A stretch of 64,000 nt of DNA from Pedobacter panaciterrae (GTDB lineage: Bacteria; Bacteroidota; Bacteroidia; Sphingobacteriales; Sphingobacteriaceae): positions 62,001 to 126,000 of the forward strand of contig NZ_LGEL01000008.1 of NCBI RefSeq assembly GCF_001636695.1, read 5' to 3'. The stretch's first letter is position 1, and each line of letters opens with the position of its first letter. Both the position numbers and the translations under genes were made by a program. Below are positions 45,260 through 54,228 of the stretch, piece after piece. The notes under the pieces were generated by a model. That model was given only the letters and a program-made list of their open reading frames with translations, made no database searches and was not told where the DNA came from.

Positions 45260-45805
45260 TTATTTTGTAGGTGCATTATTAGATTTTACAACAGGCTCGC
45301 TGATGAAGCCATTAAATGCAATAGGTTGTCTTGTGTTACTTATTACATTAAGTATTGCATAGCCCTTTTCACCAACACTTAGCGTAAGTGATTGTACATC
45401 TTTAGCGTCTTTAGGTTTGATGGTTATTGTCCAGCCGCCTTTTTTCTTTTTATCGGTTTTATAAGTGAAATCTTTAGATTTAAACTTTATTCCCGAGTCA
45501 TTGGATCCTATATTTGCACTATATGCTCTACCGTAGTAAGGTAAATACGCTTCTACACTGTCCTTCGATATTGTTAATTGGTATTGAGATCCGCTGAGCT
45601 GAATTGCGCCACTTCCCTGCCCGCCTGGAAATCTCTGCATAACTTTACTGATGTCCATGTTTGCCATTGGTAATGCTGTTGTTGCATTAAACACCAATGT
45701 CTTGGCCTCTACAAGTCTTGCGGTGGTTTCTTTATCCGTTTGGGCGGAAACCTGTACTGCTACGAACATGATGGCCAATAGGAATGCATTTTTAAGCGTT
45801 TTCAT
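45260..45805 (-). CDS. DUF4251 family periplasmic protein
   Basis: This 181-residue protein has a signal peptide (MKTLKNAFLLAIMFVAVQVS, cut near AQT). The DUF4251 pattern is visible: LVEAKTLVFNATTALPM, YLPYYGRAYSANIG, SGIKFKSKDFTYK and ISNTRQPIAFNGFI. The family is common in Bacteroidota, beta-rich, probably periplasmic, and of unknown function. It is monocistronic and convergent with the cyclotransferase gene. Confidence 0.9.
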   Translation of the reverse strand: MKTLKNAFLLAIMFVAVQVSAQTDKETTARLVEAKTLVFNATTALPMANMDISKVMQRFPGGQGSGAIQLSGSQYQLTISKDSVEAYLPYYGRAYSANIGSNDSGIKFKSKDFTYKTDKKKKGGWTITIKPKDAKDVQSLTLSVGEKGYAILNVISNTRQPIAFNGFISEPVVKSNNAPTK

Positions 45806-45947
45806 GATAATTTATTTTAAATGTTTATACTTCAATTTACAAATAAAATAGCATTAAACCTTTTTAATCAAAAAATATGATCATGCTACTCTGTTAGGTT
45901 AGAACAAATTAGCATGTAAAAGGTTTAATGCTACCGTGAAAACAATC

Positions 45948-45973
45948 GTCATCTCGACAATAGGAGAGATGAC
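45948..45973. repeat. Shortened REP-like element
   Basis: GTCATCTC-GACAATAG-GAGAGATGAC keeps only the outer ends of the REP-like palindrome seen at 32924 and 40023, as if the middle had been deleted. It lies between the DUF4251 gene and pgi, both on the minus strand. Confidence 0.75.
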
Positions 45974-46011
45974 GACGCTTAATTAATATGCAAGCAACGT
46001 GTGTTCAATAC

Positions 46012-47708
<1,697 letters not shown>

Positions 47709-47821
47709 ATCTGATTGATGAGATTTCATATTTTAATGATAAACATAGTTTATCCAAGAGAATTATTTTAGGTATATTTAGATATAAAAGGCAATGCTAT
47801 TTGCCATTAAAAAAACTAGCT

Positions 47822-48325
47822 ATGATTGAGAATTTAAAACAATTAGTAACGGAAAATGTTCAGGACGCTATTGTGAATAATAGTGAAGTTCCGAATGAAC
47901 AAAACGAAGCAGCTATTGAAGCTGCCTCTGGGTCTATTATTGACGCGCTTAAAGAAAAGCTGTCATCAGGAGATATTGGAAGTTTAGTAGATACGTTTAA
48001 AAATGGAGGTGTAGGATCTGTTGTTGAACAGGCATCATCAGGCTTTACAGAAAAGCTGGCAGGTCTGGGTATCAACGTGGATTCTGCAAAAAATATAGCG
48101 GCATCTATTATTCCGGGCATTATGGAGAAGTTTGTGAACAAGACTAATGATCCAAATGATAGCTCATTTAATATTAAGGATATAGTAGGGCATATAGCCG
48201 GACCTGATGGTAAATTTGATTTATCGGATATTACAAGGATGTTTACAGGGAATAATGATGCTGCTGCTGGAGCGGAGGGTAAAGGAGATGGAATTATTGA
48301 TAAATTAAAGGGTTTTTTTAGTTAA
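47822..48325 (+). CDS. Hypothetical cytoplasmic protein, Gly/Ser-rich helical
   Basis: From the ATG at 47822 this is a 167-residue protein. The frame is open back to 47687, but that region overlaps the divergent pgi promoter and its residues look non-coding. The protein is made of short amphipathic helices joined by Gly/Ser (SGSIIDALKEKLSSGDIGSL, TFKNGGVGSVVEQASSGFTE), ending in a basic/acidic GDGIIDKLKGFF. The general look is like DUF937/YidB-type proteins, but I cannot make that call firmly. There is no signal peptide. A large hairpin follows the stop. Confidence 0.65.
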   Translation: MIENLKQLVTENVQDAIVNNSEVPNEQNEAAIEAASGSIIDALKEKLSSGDIGSLVDTFKNGGVGSVVEQASSGFTEKLAGLGINVDSAKNIAASIIPGIMEKFVNKTNDPNDSSFNIKDIVGHIAGPDGKFDLSDITRMFTGNNDAAAGAEGKGDGIIDKLKGFFS

Positions 48326-48338
48326 TTCGCCTACGATT

Positions 48339-48384
48339 CACAAATGGCTATTTAAACATTGTTTAAGTAGCCATTTGTGTTTTA
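48339..48384 (+). terminator. Terminator after the hypothetical gene, before prfB
   Basis: CACAAATGGCTATTTAAAC pairs with GTTTAAGTAGCCATTTGTG with one mismatch and a 3-nt loop (48339-48379). TTTTATAAT follows. It separates the hypothetical gene from the prfB promoter. Confidence 0.85.
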
Positions 48385-48390
48385 TAATTA

Positions 48391-48398
48391 TATATTTG
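48391..48398 (+). promoter_or_regulatory. -7 box of prfB, near-leaderless
   Basis: TATATTTG matches TAnnTTTG and ends 5 nt before the prfB ATG at 48404. Transcription would start at or very near the first codon. Confidence 0.5.
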
Positions 48399-48403
48399 CG
48401 ATT

Positions 48404-49478
48404 ATGACAAAAGAACAAATTCAGGATTTAAGGGACAGAGTAGCGTCGCTGAGGAGGTATCTTTGACGTTGAAAACCGATTAGAGGATATCCGCATAGAG
48501 CAGGAACTTACCCTTCAGCCAAATTTTTGGGATGATCCAAAGAAGGCCGAAAAGCATATTGCTGAAATTAATTCCAAAAAGGTATGGACTGATGGCTGGC
48601 AGCACGTTAATAGCCTGATGGAAGATACCCAGGTACTTTTCGACTTCTGGCAGAGCGGAGACGCTACTGAAGCGGAAATGCAGGAACAGTTTGACCTCTG
48701 CGTAAGTGCTATAGAAGACCTAGAGCTGAAAAATATGCTCAAAACAAAAGAAGACCAACTGAATGCCGTAATGCAGATTACTGCTGGTGCCGGTGGTACA
48801 GAAAGTTGTGACTGGGCTTATATGCTAATGCGTATGTACTTAATGTGGGCGGAGAAAAATGGATACAAAGTAAGTGAACAGGATTACCAGGAAGGGGAGG
48901 TTGCAGGTGTTAAAACAGTTACAATTGAAATTTCAGGAGAATTCGCCTACGGGTATTTAAAAGGTGAAAATGGAGTGCATCGCCTGGTAAGGATCTCTCC
49001 CTTTGATTCAAATGCAAGAAGGCATACTTCTTTCGCGTCGGTTTATGTATACCCACTGGTAGATGATACGATAGAAATTGAAGTAAAGGATTCGGAGATA
49101 GAGTTTGAAACCTTCCGATCAGGTGGTGCAGGTGGACAGAATGTCAACAAGGTTGAAACTGCAGTTCGTTTATATCATAAACCTTCAGGAATCATCATTA
49201 AGAATCAGGAATCGCGTTCGCAGCTTCAGAATAAAGAAAATGCCATTCGTTTATTGAAATCGCAACTTTATGAGATAGAGATGCGCAAACGTATGGAAGC
49301 TACAGCTTTAGTAGAAGGAAGCAAGAAAAAAATAGAGTGGGGTTCGCAGATCAGGAGCTACGTGTTAGACGACAGGAGGGTGAAAGATCATCGAACAAAT
49401 TACCAGACCTCAAATCCGCAGGCTGTGCTGGATGGAGATATCAACGACTTTTTAAAGACATATTTAATGGAATTTTAA
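48404..49478 (+). CDS. prfB: Peptide chain release factor 2, expressed by programmed +1 frameshift
   Basis: RF2 reads UGA and UAA stops. The first 20 codons run from ATG 48404 to CTT 48461-48463, then an in-frame TGA (48464-48466) intervenes. Skipping the T at 48464 continues GAC GTT GAA ([13 protein letters not shown]) to 49478, giving 357 residues, the normal RF2 length. The rest shows the SPF stop-recognition tripeptide ([15 protein letters not shown]) and the catalytic loop [17 protein letters not shown]. Annotating from an internal Met (48618) would lose the N-terminal domain. The esterase gene follows after 2 nt. Confidence 0.96.
48452..48467 (+). promoter_or_regulatory. RF2 autoregulatory +1 frameshift site
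   Basis: AGGAGG (48452-48457), TAT, then CTT TGA C is the classic prfB slippery site: an internal Shine-Dalgarno 3 nt before CUU, a slow UGA and the following C. When RF2 is scarce, ribosomes shift and make RF2. It is one of the few good SD sequences in this AT-rich window. Confidence 0.95.
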
Positions 49479-49480
49479 AG

Positions 49481-50395
49481 ATGAAATATTTTACCTCGTT
49501 ATTAATGATACTGATGTGTACAGCTAATTTGAATGCTCAGGAAATAATTAAACTATATCCCGGTGTAATACCGGGATCAAAGCCAACACCAGCGGACTTT
49601 AAAGAGACAGGCCCGGTTGGGGATGATGGAATAATACGCATCAGTAAGGTCTCTGAGCCAACTCTGACTGTGTTTTTACCTTCAAAGGAAAAGGCTACCG
49701 GAGCAGCGGTTATAATTTGTCCGGGGGGTGGTTATGGAATTTTAGCAATTAATCATGAGGGGTACAATGTTGCGAAGAGATTTAACGATATAGGTGTAGC
49801 CGCATTTGTATTGAAATACCGGTTGCCCGATGACGCAATAATGGTTGATAAATCATTTGGTCCTTTGATGGATGCAGAACAGGCAATTTATCTGGTAAGG
49901 GGGCAAGCTAAGAAATGGAACGTGGACCCTACTAAGGTTGGCATTATGGGCTTCTCTGCAGGAGGACATCTGGCTTCGACATTAACGGTTCATTATGGTG
50001 ACGTAAAAATTGAAAATAAAGAGAAGCTAAGTCTGAGACCGGATTTTTCAATCTTGATCTATCCTGTTATCTCATTTATAGAATCGCCACATACAGGTTC
50101 TGCAAATAACCTGGCAGGTGTTGGTGCGACACAAGCGCAGAAAGAATATTTCTCTAATGAGAGGCACGTAACACCGCAAACACCACCAACATTTTTAGTG
50201 CACGCAAATGATGATAATGGGGTGCCTGTGCAAAACAGTATTATTTTTAATCAGGCATTAGTGGCTAACAAGGTTAAAACAGAGATGCATTTATACCAGG
50301 GCGGTGGGCATGGTTTTGGTTTGAACAACAAGACGACCTCTGACGATTGGTTTGAAAGGCTGACTAATTGGATGAAAAGTAATAAGTTTTTATAA
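49481..50395 (+). CDS. Secreted alpha/beta hydrolase (carbohydrate-esterase-like)
   Basis: From the ATG at 49481 this is a 304-residue enzyme with a signal peptide (MKYFTSLLMILMCTANLNAQ). Longer readings start inside prfB and are rejected. Hydrolase features are ATGAAVIICPGGGYGILAIN (oxyanion region), VGIMGFSAGGHLAS (nucleophile Ser in GFSAGG), FLVHANDDNGVPVQNS (acid) and QGGGHGFGL (His). This resembles bacterial acetyl-xylan or feruloyl-type esterases and BD-FAE proteins. It begins 2 nt after the prfB stop, so the two are probably co-transcribed. It overlaps the convergent SirB1-like gene by 6 nt. Confidence 0.9.
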   Translation: MKYFTSLLMILMCTANLNAQEIIKLYPGVIPGSKPTPADFKETGPVGDDGIIRISKVSEPTLTVFLPSKEKATGAAVIICPGGGYGILAINHEGYNVAKRFNDIGVAAFVLKYRLPDDAIMVDKSFGPLMDAEQAIYLVRGQAKKWNVDPTKVGIMGFSAGGHLASTLTVHYGDVKIENKEKLSLRPDFSILIYPVISFIESPHTGSANNLAGVGATQAQKEYFSNERHVTPQTPPTFLVHANDDNGVPVQNSIIFNQALVANKVKTEMHLYQGGGHGFGLNNKTTSDDWFERLTNWMKSNKFL

Positions 50396-51259
50396 TTCAG
50401 TATTTGCGAGGATATCCTGTAACTCTTTAAGCTCTTCAACCTTTTCTTTAGAACCCAGATTCTCATAAGCAGATATCAGGTTGCGAATTACGCGCCTGAT
50501 GATCTCTACATTGCTGCATGGTGCATAAAATCCAGGAAGAGGGTCGAGATTTAACTGACGGAGAAACTGATCTACATCGTGTTTGCCAAATATTGCGCCT
50601 TTGTTAAAAGCATTAATGTAAAAAAGCACGCCAAATTCCTGTTCTTCACGTTTACTCTCGTCTATATATCCTAAAATAAAGTGCTGAGGGAGGTTTACTC
50701 CATATACTGGAATATCTAATTTTTGGGCAAGTGTAGAATAGATAATAGCAAGAGAAATCTGGTTGCCTTTTTTACTTTCTAATACTTGATTTATATATGA
50801 GTTTTGAGGGTCGTGGTGATTTTTTGTATTTCCACTAAAGCCATAAATATTATAGAAGATATGATTAATAAGCTTTATCTTCTCAATAGAACTCATTTCG
50901 TATTGCAGTCCTAACCAGATTTCTCTTTTAATTTCTTCAATCTGAAGGATAACCTTGTCTTCGTCAAGGTCGGGATATTGGTAACGGTTAATAACTAAAG
51001 CGCCTTGGAGTAAATCAAATGCCCCACTTTGATACCATAAATTAAGATCTTCTTTGACGTTTGAAAATTGTATTTTATGTACAATGTTCTCAATTCTTTG
51101 CTGAAGCAAAGAATCTAATGAATGTTCCCAGGCATTTTCAAGATAGTCAATGACTTCGTTACCATATTCAAGGAGCCGTTCCTCGACATGCTGATAGATC
51201 TCCTGATCAGGATCATCAAGAAGTTTTACTAAAGCAGTTATTTCTTTAATGTTTTCCAT
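50390..51259 (-). CDS. SirB1/transglutaminase-like family protein
   Basis: This 289-residue protein has the core HHDPQNSYINQVLESKKGNQ followed by ISLAIIYSTLAQKLDIPVYG and VNLPQHFILGYID, the SirB1/transglutaminase-like pattern. The usual catalytic Cys is not in the GNQISL strand, so it may be non-catalytic, as in other SirB1 proteins. The C-terminus is a helical TPR-like end (LISAYENLGSKEKVEELKEL). It is cytoplasmic and of unknown function. It is divergent from the methyltransferase gene and convergent with the esterase gene. Confidence 0.8.
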   Translation of the reverse strand: MENIKEITALVKLLDDPDQEIYQHVEERLLEYGNEVIDYLENAWEHSLDSLLQQRIENIVHKIQFSNVKEDLNLWYQSGAFDLLQGALVINRYQYPDLDEDKVILQIEEIKREIWLGLQYEMSSIEKIKLINHIFYNIYGFSGNTKNHHDPQNSYINQVLESKKGNQISLAIIYSTLAQKLDIPVYGVNLPQHFILGYIDESKREEQEFGVLFYINAFNKGAIFGKHDVDQFLRQLNLDPLPGFYAPCSNVEIIRRVIRNLISAYENLGSKEKVEELKELQDILANTEL

Positions 51260-51281
51260 TAAACATACAAATTTGAATGCC

Positions 51282-51289
51282 TATTTTTG
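51282..51289 (+). promoter_or_regulatory. -7 box of the methyltransferase gene
   Basis: TATTTTTG matches TAnnTTTG and ends 5 nt before the ATG at 51295. The surrounding TGCCTATTTTTGCGGC is identical to the box at 55608, upstream of the deoxyhypusine-synthase-like gene. The box overlaps an upstream in-frame ATG (51277), which argues for the later start. Confidence 0.55.
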
Positions 51290-51294
51290 CGGCT

Positions 51295-52077
51295 ATGATT
51301 TTTAACTTTATCAGTGATTATCTGAAGCATCGCTTTACCTCAAAAAGCAGGCATGGTACCCATTCCCCATTTGTTTATAAACTTACGGATGAGGTAATTT
51401 ACGATTTTAAGTCTAAAATAGAATACAAAAGCATTGAAGCACAGAGAAAAAAACTTTTCAATGACGATTCTTTGGTCACTGTAACAGATTTAGGCGCAGG
51501 TTCTCATCTTAATAAGAACCGCACAAAGAAGGTGAGTCAGATTGCAAAGAACGCATTGAAGAGCCCTGCTTTGGCTCAATTGATTTATCGTTTGGCAAAA
51601 GATAATAATCCTAAAAGCATTATAGAATTAGGTACTTGTTTGGGCATAACCACTGCTTATTTATCAAAGGCTTGCCCTGAAGCAGAAGTTATTACAATTG
51701 AAGGTTGTCCGGAAACGGCAAAAGTTGCTTATAAGAATTTTAAGGAGCTGGATTTAGAAAATGTGGAATTACAGGTTGGAAATTTTGATGTATTGCTACC
51801 TGAAGTTATAGCTAAAGCTGATAAGCTCGACTTTGTATATATTGATGGAAATCATAGAAAAGAGGCGACATTGAGTTATTTCAATTGGTGTTTGCCAAAG
51901 GTTCATGAAAATTCGCTGCTGATATTTGATGATATCTATTGGAGTAAGGGAATGAAAGAAGCATGGGAAGAGATTAAGAGTCATCCGGATGTTGTTATTA
52001 CAATCGATTTGTTCTGGATAGGGCTGGTTTACTTTAGAAAAGGACAGGCAAAAGAGCATTGTAAAATAAAGTTTTAA
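51295..52077 (+). CDS. Class I SAM-dependent (O-)methyltransferase
   Basis: From the ATG at 51295 this is a 260-residue protein. SAM-binding blocks are SIIELGTCLGITTAYLSKA (motif I), EAEVITIEGCPETAKVAYKN (acidic loop after strand 2), LDFVYIDGNHRKEATLSYF (motif IV with YIDGNH), and ENSLLIFDDIYWSKGMKEAW. The pattern fits the O-methyltransferase / class I group. The N-terminus (LKHRFTSKSRHGTHSPFVYK) is typical of a Bacteroidota subfamily. It is cytoplasmic; the substrate is unknown. A near-leaderless promoter precedes it and the large palindrome at 52100 follows 22 nt after its stop. Confidence 0.9.
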   Translation: MIFNFISDYLKHRFTSKSRHGTHSPFVYKLTDEVIYDFKSKIEYKSIEAQRKKLFNDDSLVTVTDLGAGSHLNKNRTKKVSQIAKNALKSPALAQLIYRLAKDNNPKSIIELGTCLGITTAYLSKACPEAEVITIEGCPETAKVAYKNFKELDLENVELQVGNFDVLLPEVIAKADKLDFVYIDGNHRKEATLSYFNWCLPKVHENSLLIFDDIYWSKGMKEAWEEIKSHPDVVITIDLFWIGLVYFRKGQAKEHCKIKF

Positions 52078-52099
52078 AATTATTTATCTGATAATCAGC

Positions 52100-52165
52100 A
52101 TATTCCAGTTTAACAACTGCTTTTTCAGTTTATAAACTGAAAAAGCAGTTGTTAAACTGGAATAT
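52100..52165. promoter_or_regulatory. Perfect 66-bp palindrome holding three evenly spaced dyads upstream of blaI
   Basis: Bases 52100-52132 and 52133-52165 are exact reverse complements with no loop. Inside are three 14-bp dyads of form CAGTT-N4-AACTG: CAGTTTAACAACTG (52106-52119), CAGTTTATAAACTG (52126-52139) and CAGTTGTTAAACTG (52146-52159). Their centres are exactly 20 bp apart. It ends 18 nt before the blaI-type start. The likely role is a triple operator for the BlaI-type repressor encoded next door. It could also act as a terminator for the upstream methyltransferase gene, but it lacks a U run. Confidence 0.8.
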
Positions 52166-52183
52166 AAGTTATAGCTTTAGGTT

Positions 52184-52549
52184 ATGGAAGAATTAACCAA
52201 AGCAGAGGAACGCATTATGCAAATCATCTGGAAACTCCAGAAAGCATTTGTAAAAGATATCATCGAAGAAATGGAAGAGGAACCTAAGCCTCCCTATAAT
52301 ACCATTTCATCAATAGTAAGGCTTTTAGAGAAAAAAGGTTATCTAGGATATAAGGCCTATGGTAAAACTTATGAGTACTTCCCAGCTATTGGTAAGGAGG
52401 ATTACGCCCGTACCACATTTTCTAAATTGTTCTCAGGATATTTTGATAATTCACCGGTTAGTCTGCTCTCCTTTATGGTAAAGGAACAGTCATTGAGCGA
52501 GGCTGATATAGAAGAATTAAAGGCGCTTATTAGCAAAAATGAGAAATAA
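52184..52549 (+). CDS. BlaI/MecI/CopY-type transcriptional repressor
   Basis: This 121-residue protein is of normal family size. The winged-helix N-terminal half is KAEERIMQIIWKLQKAFVKD, then PPYNTISSIVRLLEKKGYLG and YEYFPAIGKEDYARTTFSKL. The C-terminal helices (LLSFMVKEQSLSEADIEELK) form the dimerisation part. Relatives repress their own operon as dimers on dyad operators and are cleaved when the partner M56 sensor protease is activated. The stop overlaps the M56 gene start by one base (TAATG), and a triple dyad sits directly upstream. Confidence 0.95.
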   Translation: MEELTKAEERIMQIIWKLQKAFVKDIIEEMEEEPKPPYNTISSIVRLLEKKGYLGYKAYGKTYEYFPAIGKEDYARTTFSKLFSGYFDNSPVSLLSFMVKEQSLSEADIEELKALISKNEK

Positions 52550-54210
52550 TGGAATGGTTAACCTACCTCCTTGAAGTAAGTGCCTGCATAGCTTTGTTTT
52601 ATGCCTTCTACTATTTATTTCTACAGAAACTGACTTTTTTTAGCCTCAACAGGATTTATTTGCTGAGTACATTACTAGTGAGTTTTGTTGTTCCGGCATT
52701 GAATCTGCAAATAGAGGAATCAAAGGTGACAAAGCCAAGTGAACTATATTCACAAACAGCTAGGGTAGATGTTGGCCAAGGTATTCCGGAATTAAAAGTG
52801 ACTAAAGCTAATGCTCAACAAATGAAAGAGCAAAATGTACATTTAAATTGGGAAGAGGTTATCTTTGGTTTATATATAATCGGCAGTCTTGTTGCGCTGA
52901 TTGTATTTCTGTTGCACATCTTGTATCTGCTAAAGCATATACGCGGTGCAAATACAAGATTTGGTAGATTAAGGGTGATATACAAGCCGGAAGGTTTTAC
53001 TAATTGCTCTTTTTTTAACTATGTATTTGTAAGTCATAGAGATATTGAAGATCACGAAGTCAATATTTTATTACATCATGAACGTGTGCATGCATTAAAG
53101 TACCACTCCGTAGATAAATTACTGATGATTTTTTGTAAGGTGGTATTGTGGTTTAATCCTTTGGTGTACCTGTTTGATAAATCCCTTGAGCAGGTGCATG
53201 AATACGAGGCAGACAAAGAAGCTGCCTTAAATATAGGAAATGCATCTTACGCTCAGTTGCTTCTTAATATGGCTGTTAAGAAAAATAGCCTCTCTTTGGC
53301 ACATAGTTTTGTGAAGAATCCATTAAAGGAAAGAATTAAAATGCTATTCATCAGTCAATCAAAAAATATGAAAAAATTGATTTATCTCACATGTGCACCA
53401 CTATCGGCAATCTTGTTATGGAGCTTTTCAGTAAGCTATGTTTATAAAGAACCTATTCAAGAAACCACAGTTCTAGCCCTTCCTAAGGAGGTGATGGCCC
53501 CTAAAATAGATACTACAAAATACAGACAAAAGGTGAAAAAGAGCCCTCAACTCTTGCAATCGCAGAAGAAATATGCTGAATGGCGTAAGATCGATGAATC
53601 TAAAAAACGACTTCAGTCAGCATTTTTATACGAGGTTAACAAGGTAAGATTCGCTGATGGAAGCATTACCGGAGTTAAACATTATACTCCGTATGACAAG
53701 GAATTAGAGGTGACGGCAAATGGGTATAAGTTTCTTGTCAAAGTTAGTAGCCAGCAAGTAGATGTAAAAGAGCTTAACGATTTTAAAAAAGGAGATCGTG
53801 TAAGATTAAGATTTGTACATGAAGTGAAATCTGGTGCTAAATCTTATACTATCGCTGATTGGGTAGCCATTTCAAAAGAAATTAAGGAATATGGAGTGAA
53901 GAACAAGGAAATGTTTAAATTCTTTTATGAAAAAATAACAAATGAGAAGTTAATGTATTCAACAAGGGGTTCTGTTATCGTAAATAAAGGTCAGGAAATA
54001 GTTTCTCTTAACGGGAATGCTACCTTACAAAATCAGCATTTTTTTATCAAAGCAGACACAATCAAACTGCAAAATAAGGCCGCGTTAGCCTATGGAAAGA
54101 ATGTGGGGTTCTATTTACCAAAAGATGGAACGATTATTCAGAGTCCATATGTCAAGTTTGATTTAAAAGAAGGTACATATGAGTTACTTGAAGCTTATGA
54201 TAAGTTTTAA
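52549..54210 (+). CDS. M56 family (BlaR1/MecR1-like) sensor metallopeptidase
   Basis: This 553-residue membrane protein has helices at about 5-27, 36-52, 105-128 and 275-297. The zinc protease motif is HERVH (177-181), with a downstream EYEADKEA glutamate (about 218). Unlike BlaR1 there is no penicillin-binding sensor domain. The periplasmic part (300-553) is basic and, at its end, has beta repeats reminiscent of LptA/OstA (NGNATLQNQHFFIKADTIKL, then ALAYGKNVGFYLPKDGTIIQ). It probably detects an envelope signal and triggers cleavage of the BlaI-type repressor. The stimulus is unknown; a beta-lactam ligand is not supported. Confidence 0.88.
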   Translation: MEWLTYLLEVSACIALFYAFYYLFLQKLTFFSLNRIYLLSTLLVSFVVPALNLQIEESKVTKPSELYSQTARVDVGQGIPELKVTKANAQQMKEQNVHLNWEEVIFGLYIIGSLVALIVFLLHILYLLKHIRGANTRFGRLRVIYKPEGFTNCSFFNYVFVSHRDIEDHEVNILLHHERVHALKYHSVDKLLMIFCKVVLWFNPLVYLFDKSLEQVHEYEADKEAALNIGNASYAQLLLNMAVKKNSLSLAHSFVKNPLKERIKMLFISQSKNMKKLIYLTCAPLSAILLWSFSVSYVYKEPIQETTVLALPKEVMAPKIDTTKYRQKVKKSPQLLQSQKKYAEWRKIDESKKRLQSAFLYEVNKVRFADGSITGVKHYTPYDKELEVTANGYKFLVKVSSQQVDVKELNDFKKGDRVRLRFVHEVKSGAKSYTIADWVAISKEIKEYGVKNKEMFKFFYEKITNEKLMYSTRGSVIVNKGQEIVSLNGNATLQNQHFFIKADTIKLQNKAALAYGKNVGFYLPKDGTIIQSPYVKFDLKEGTYELLEAYDKF

Positions 54211-54228
54211 GTAGGGCTATGAGTTATG

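Noticed and set aside
48618-49478. prfB starting at an internal ATG (286 residues)
   Set aside because: The programmed frameshift at 48464 restores the full 357-residue RF2 with its N-terminal domain.
49337-49480. Long N-terminal extension of the esterase reading inside prfB
   Set aside because: It lies in a different frame over the RF2 coding sequence and would hide the clean signal peptide that begins at 49481.
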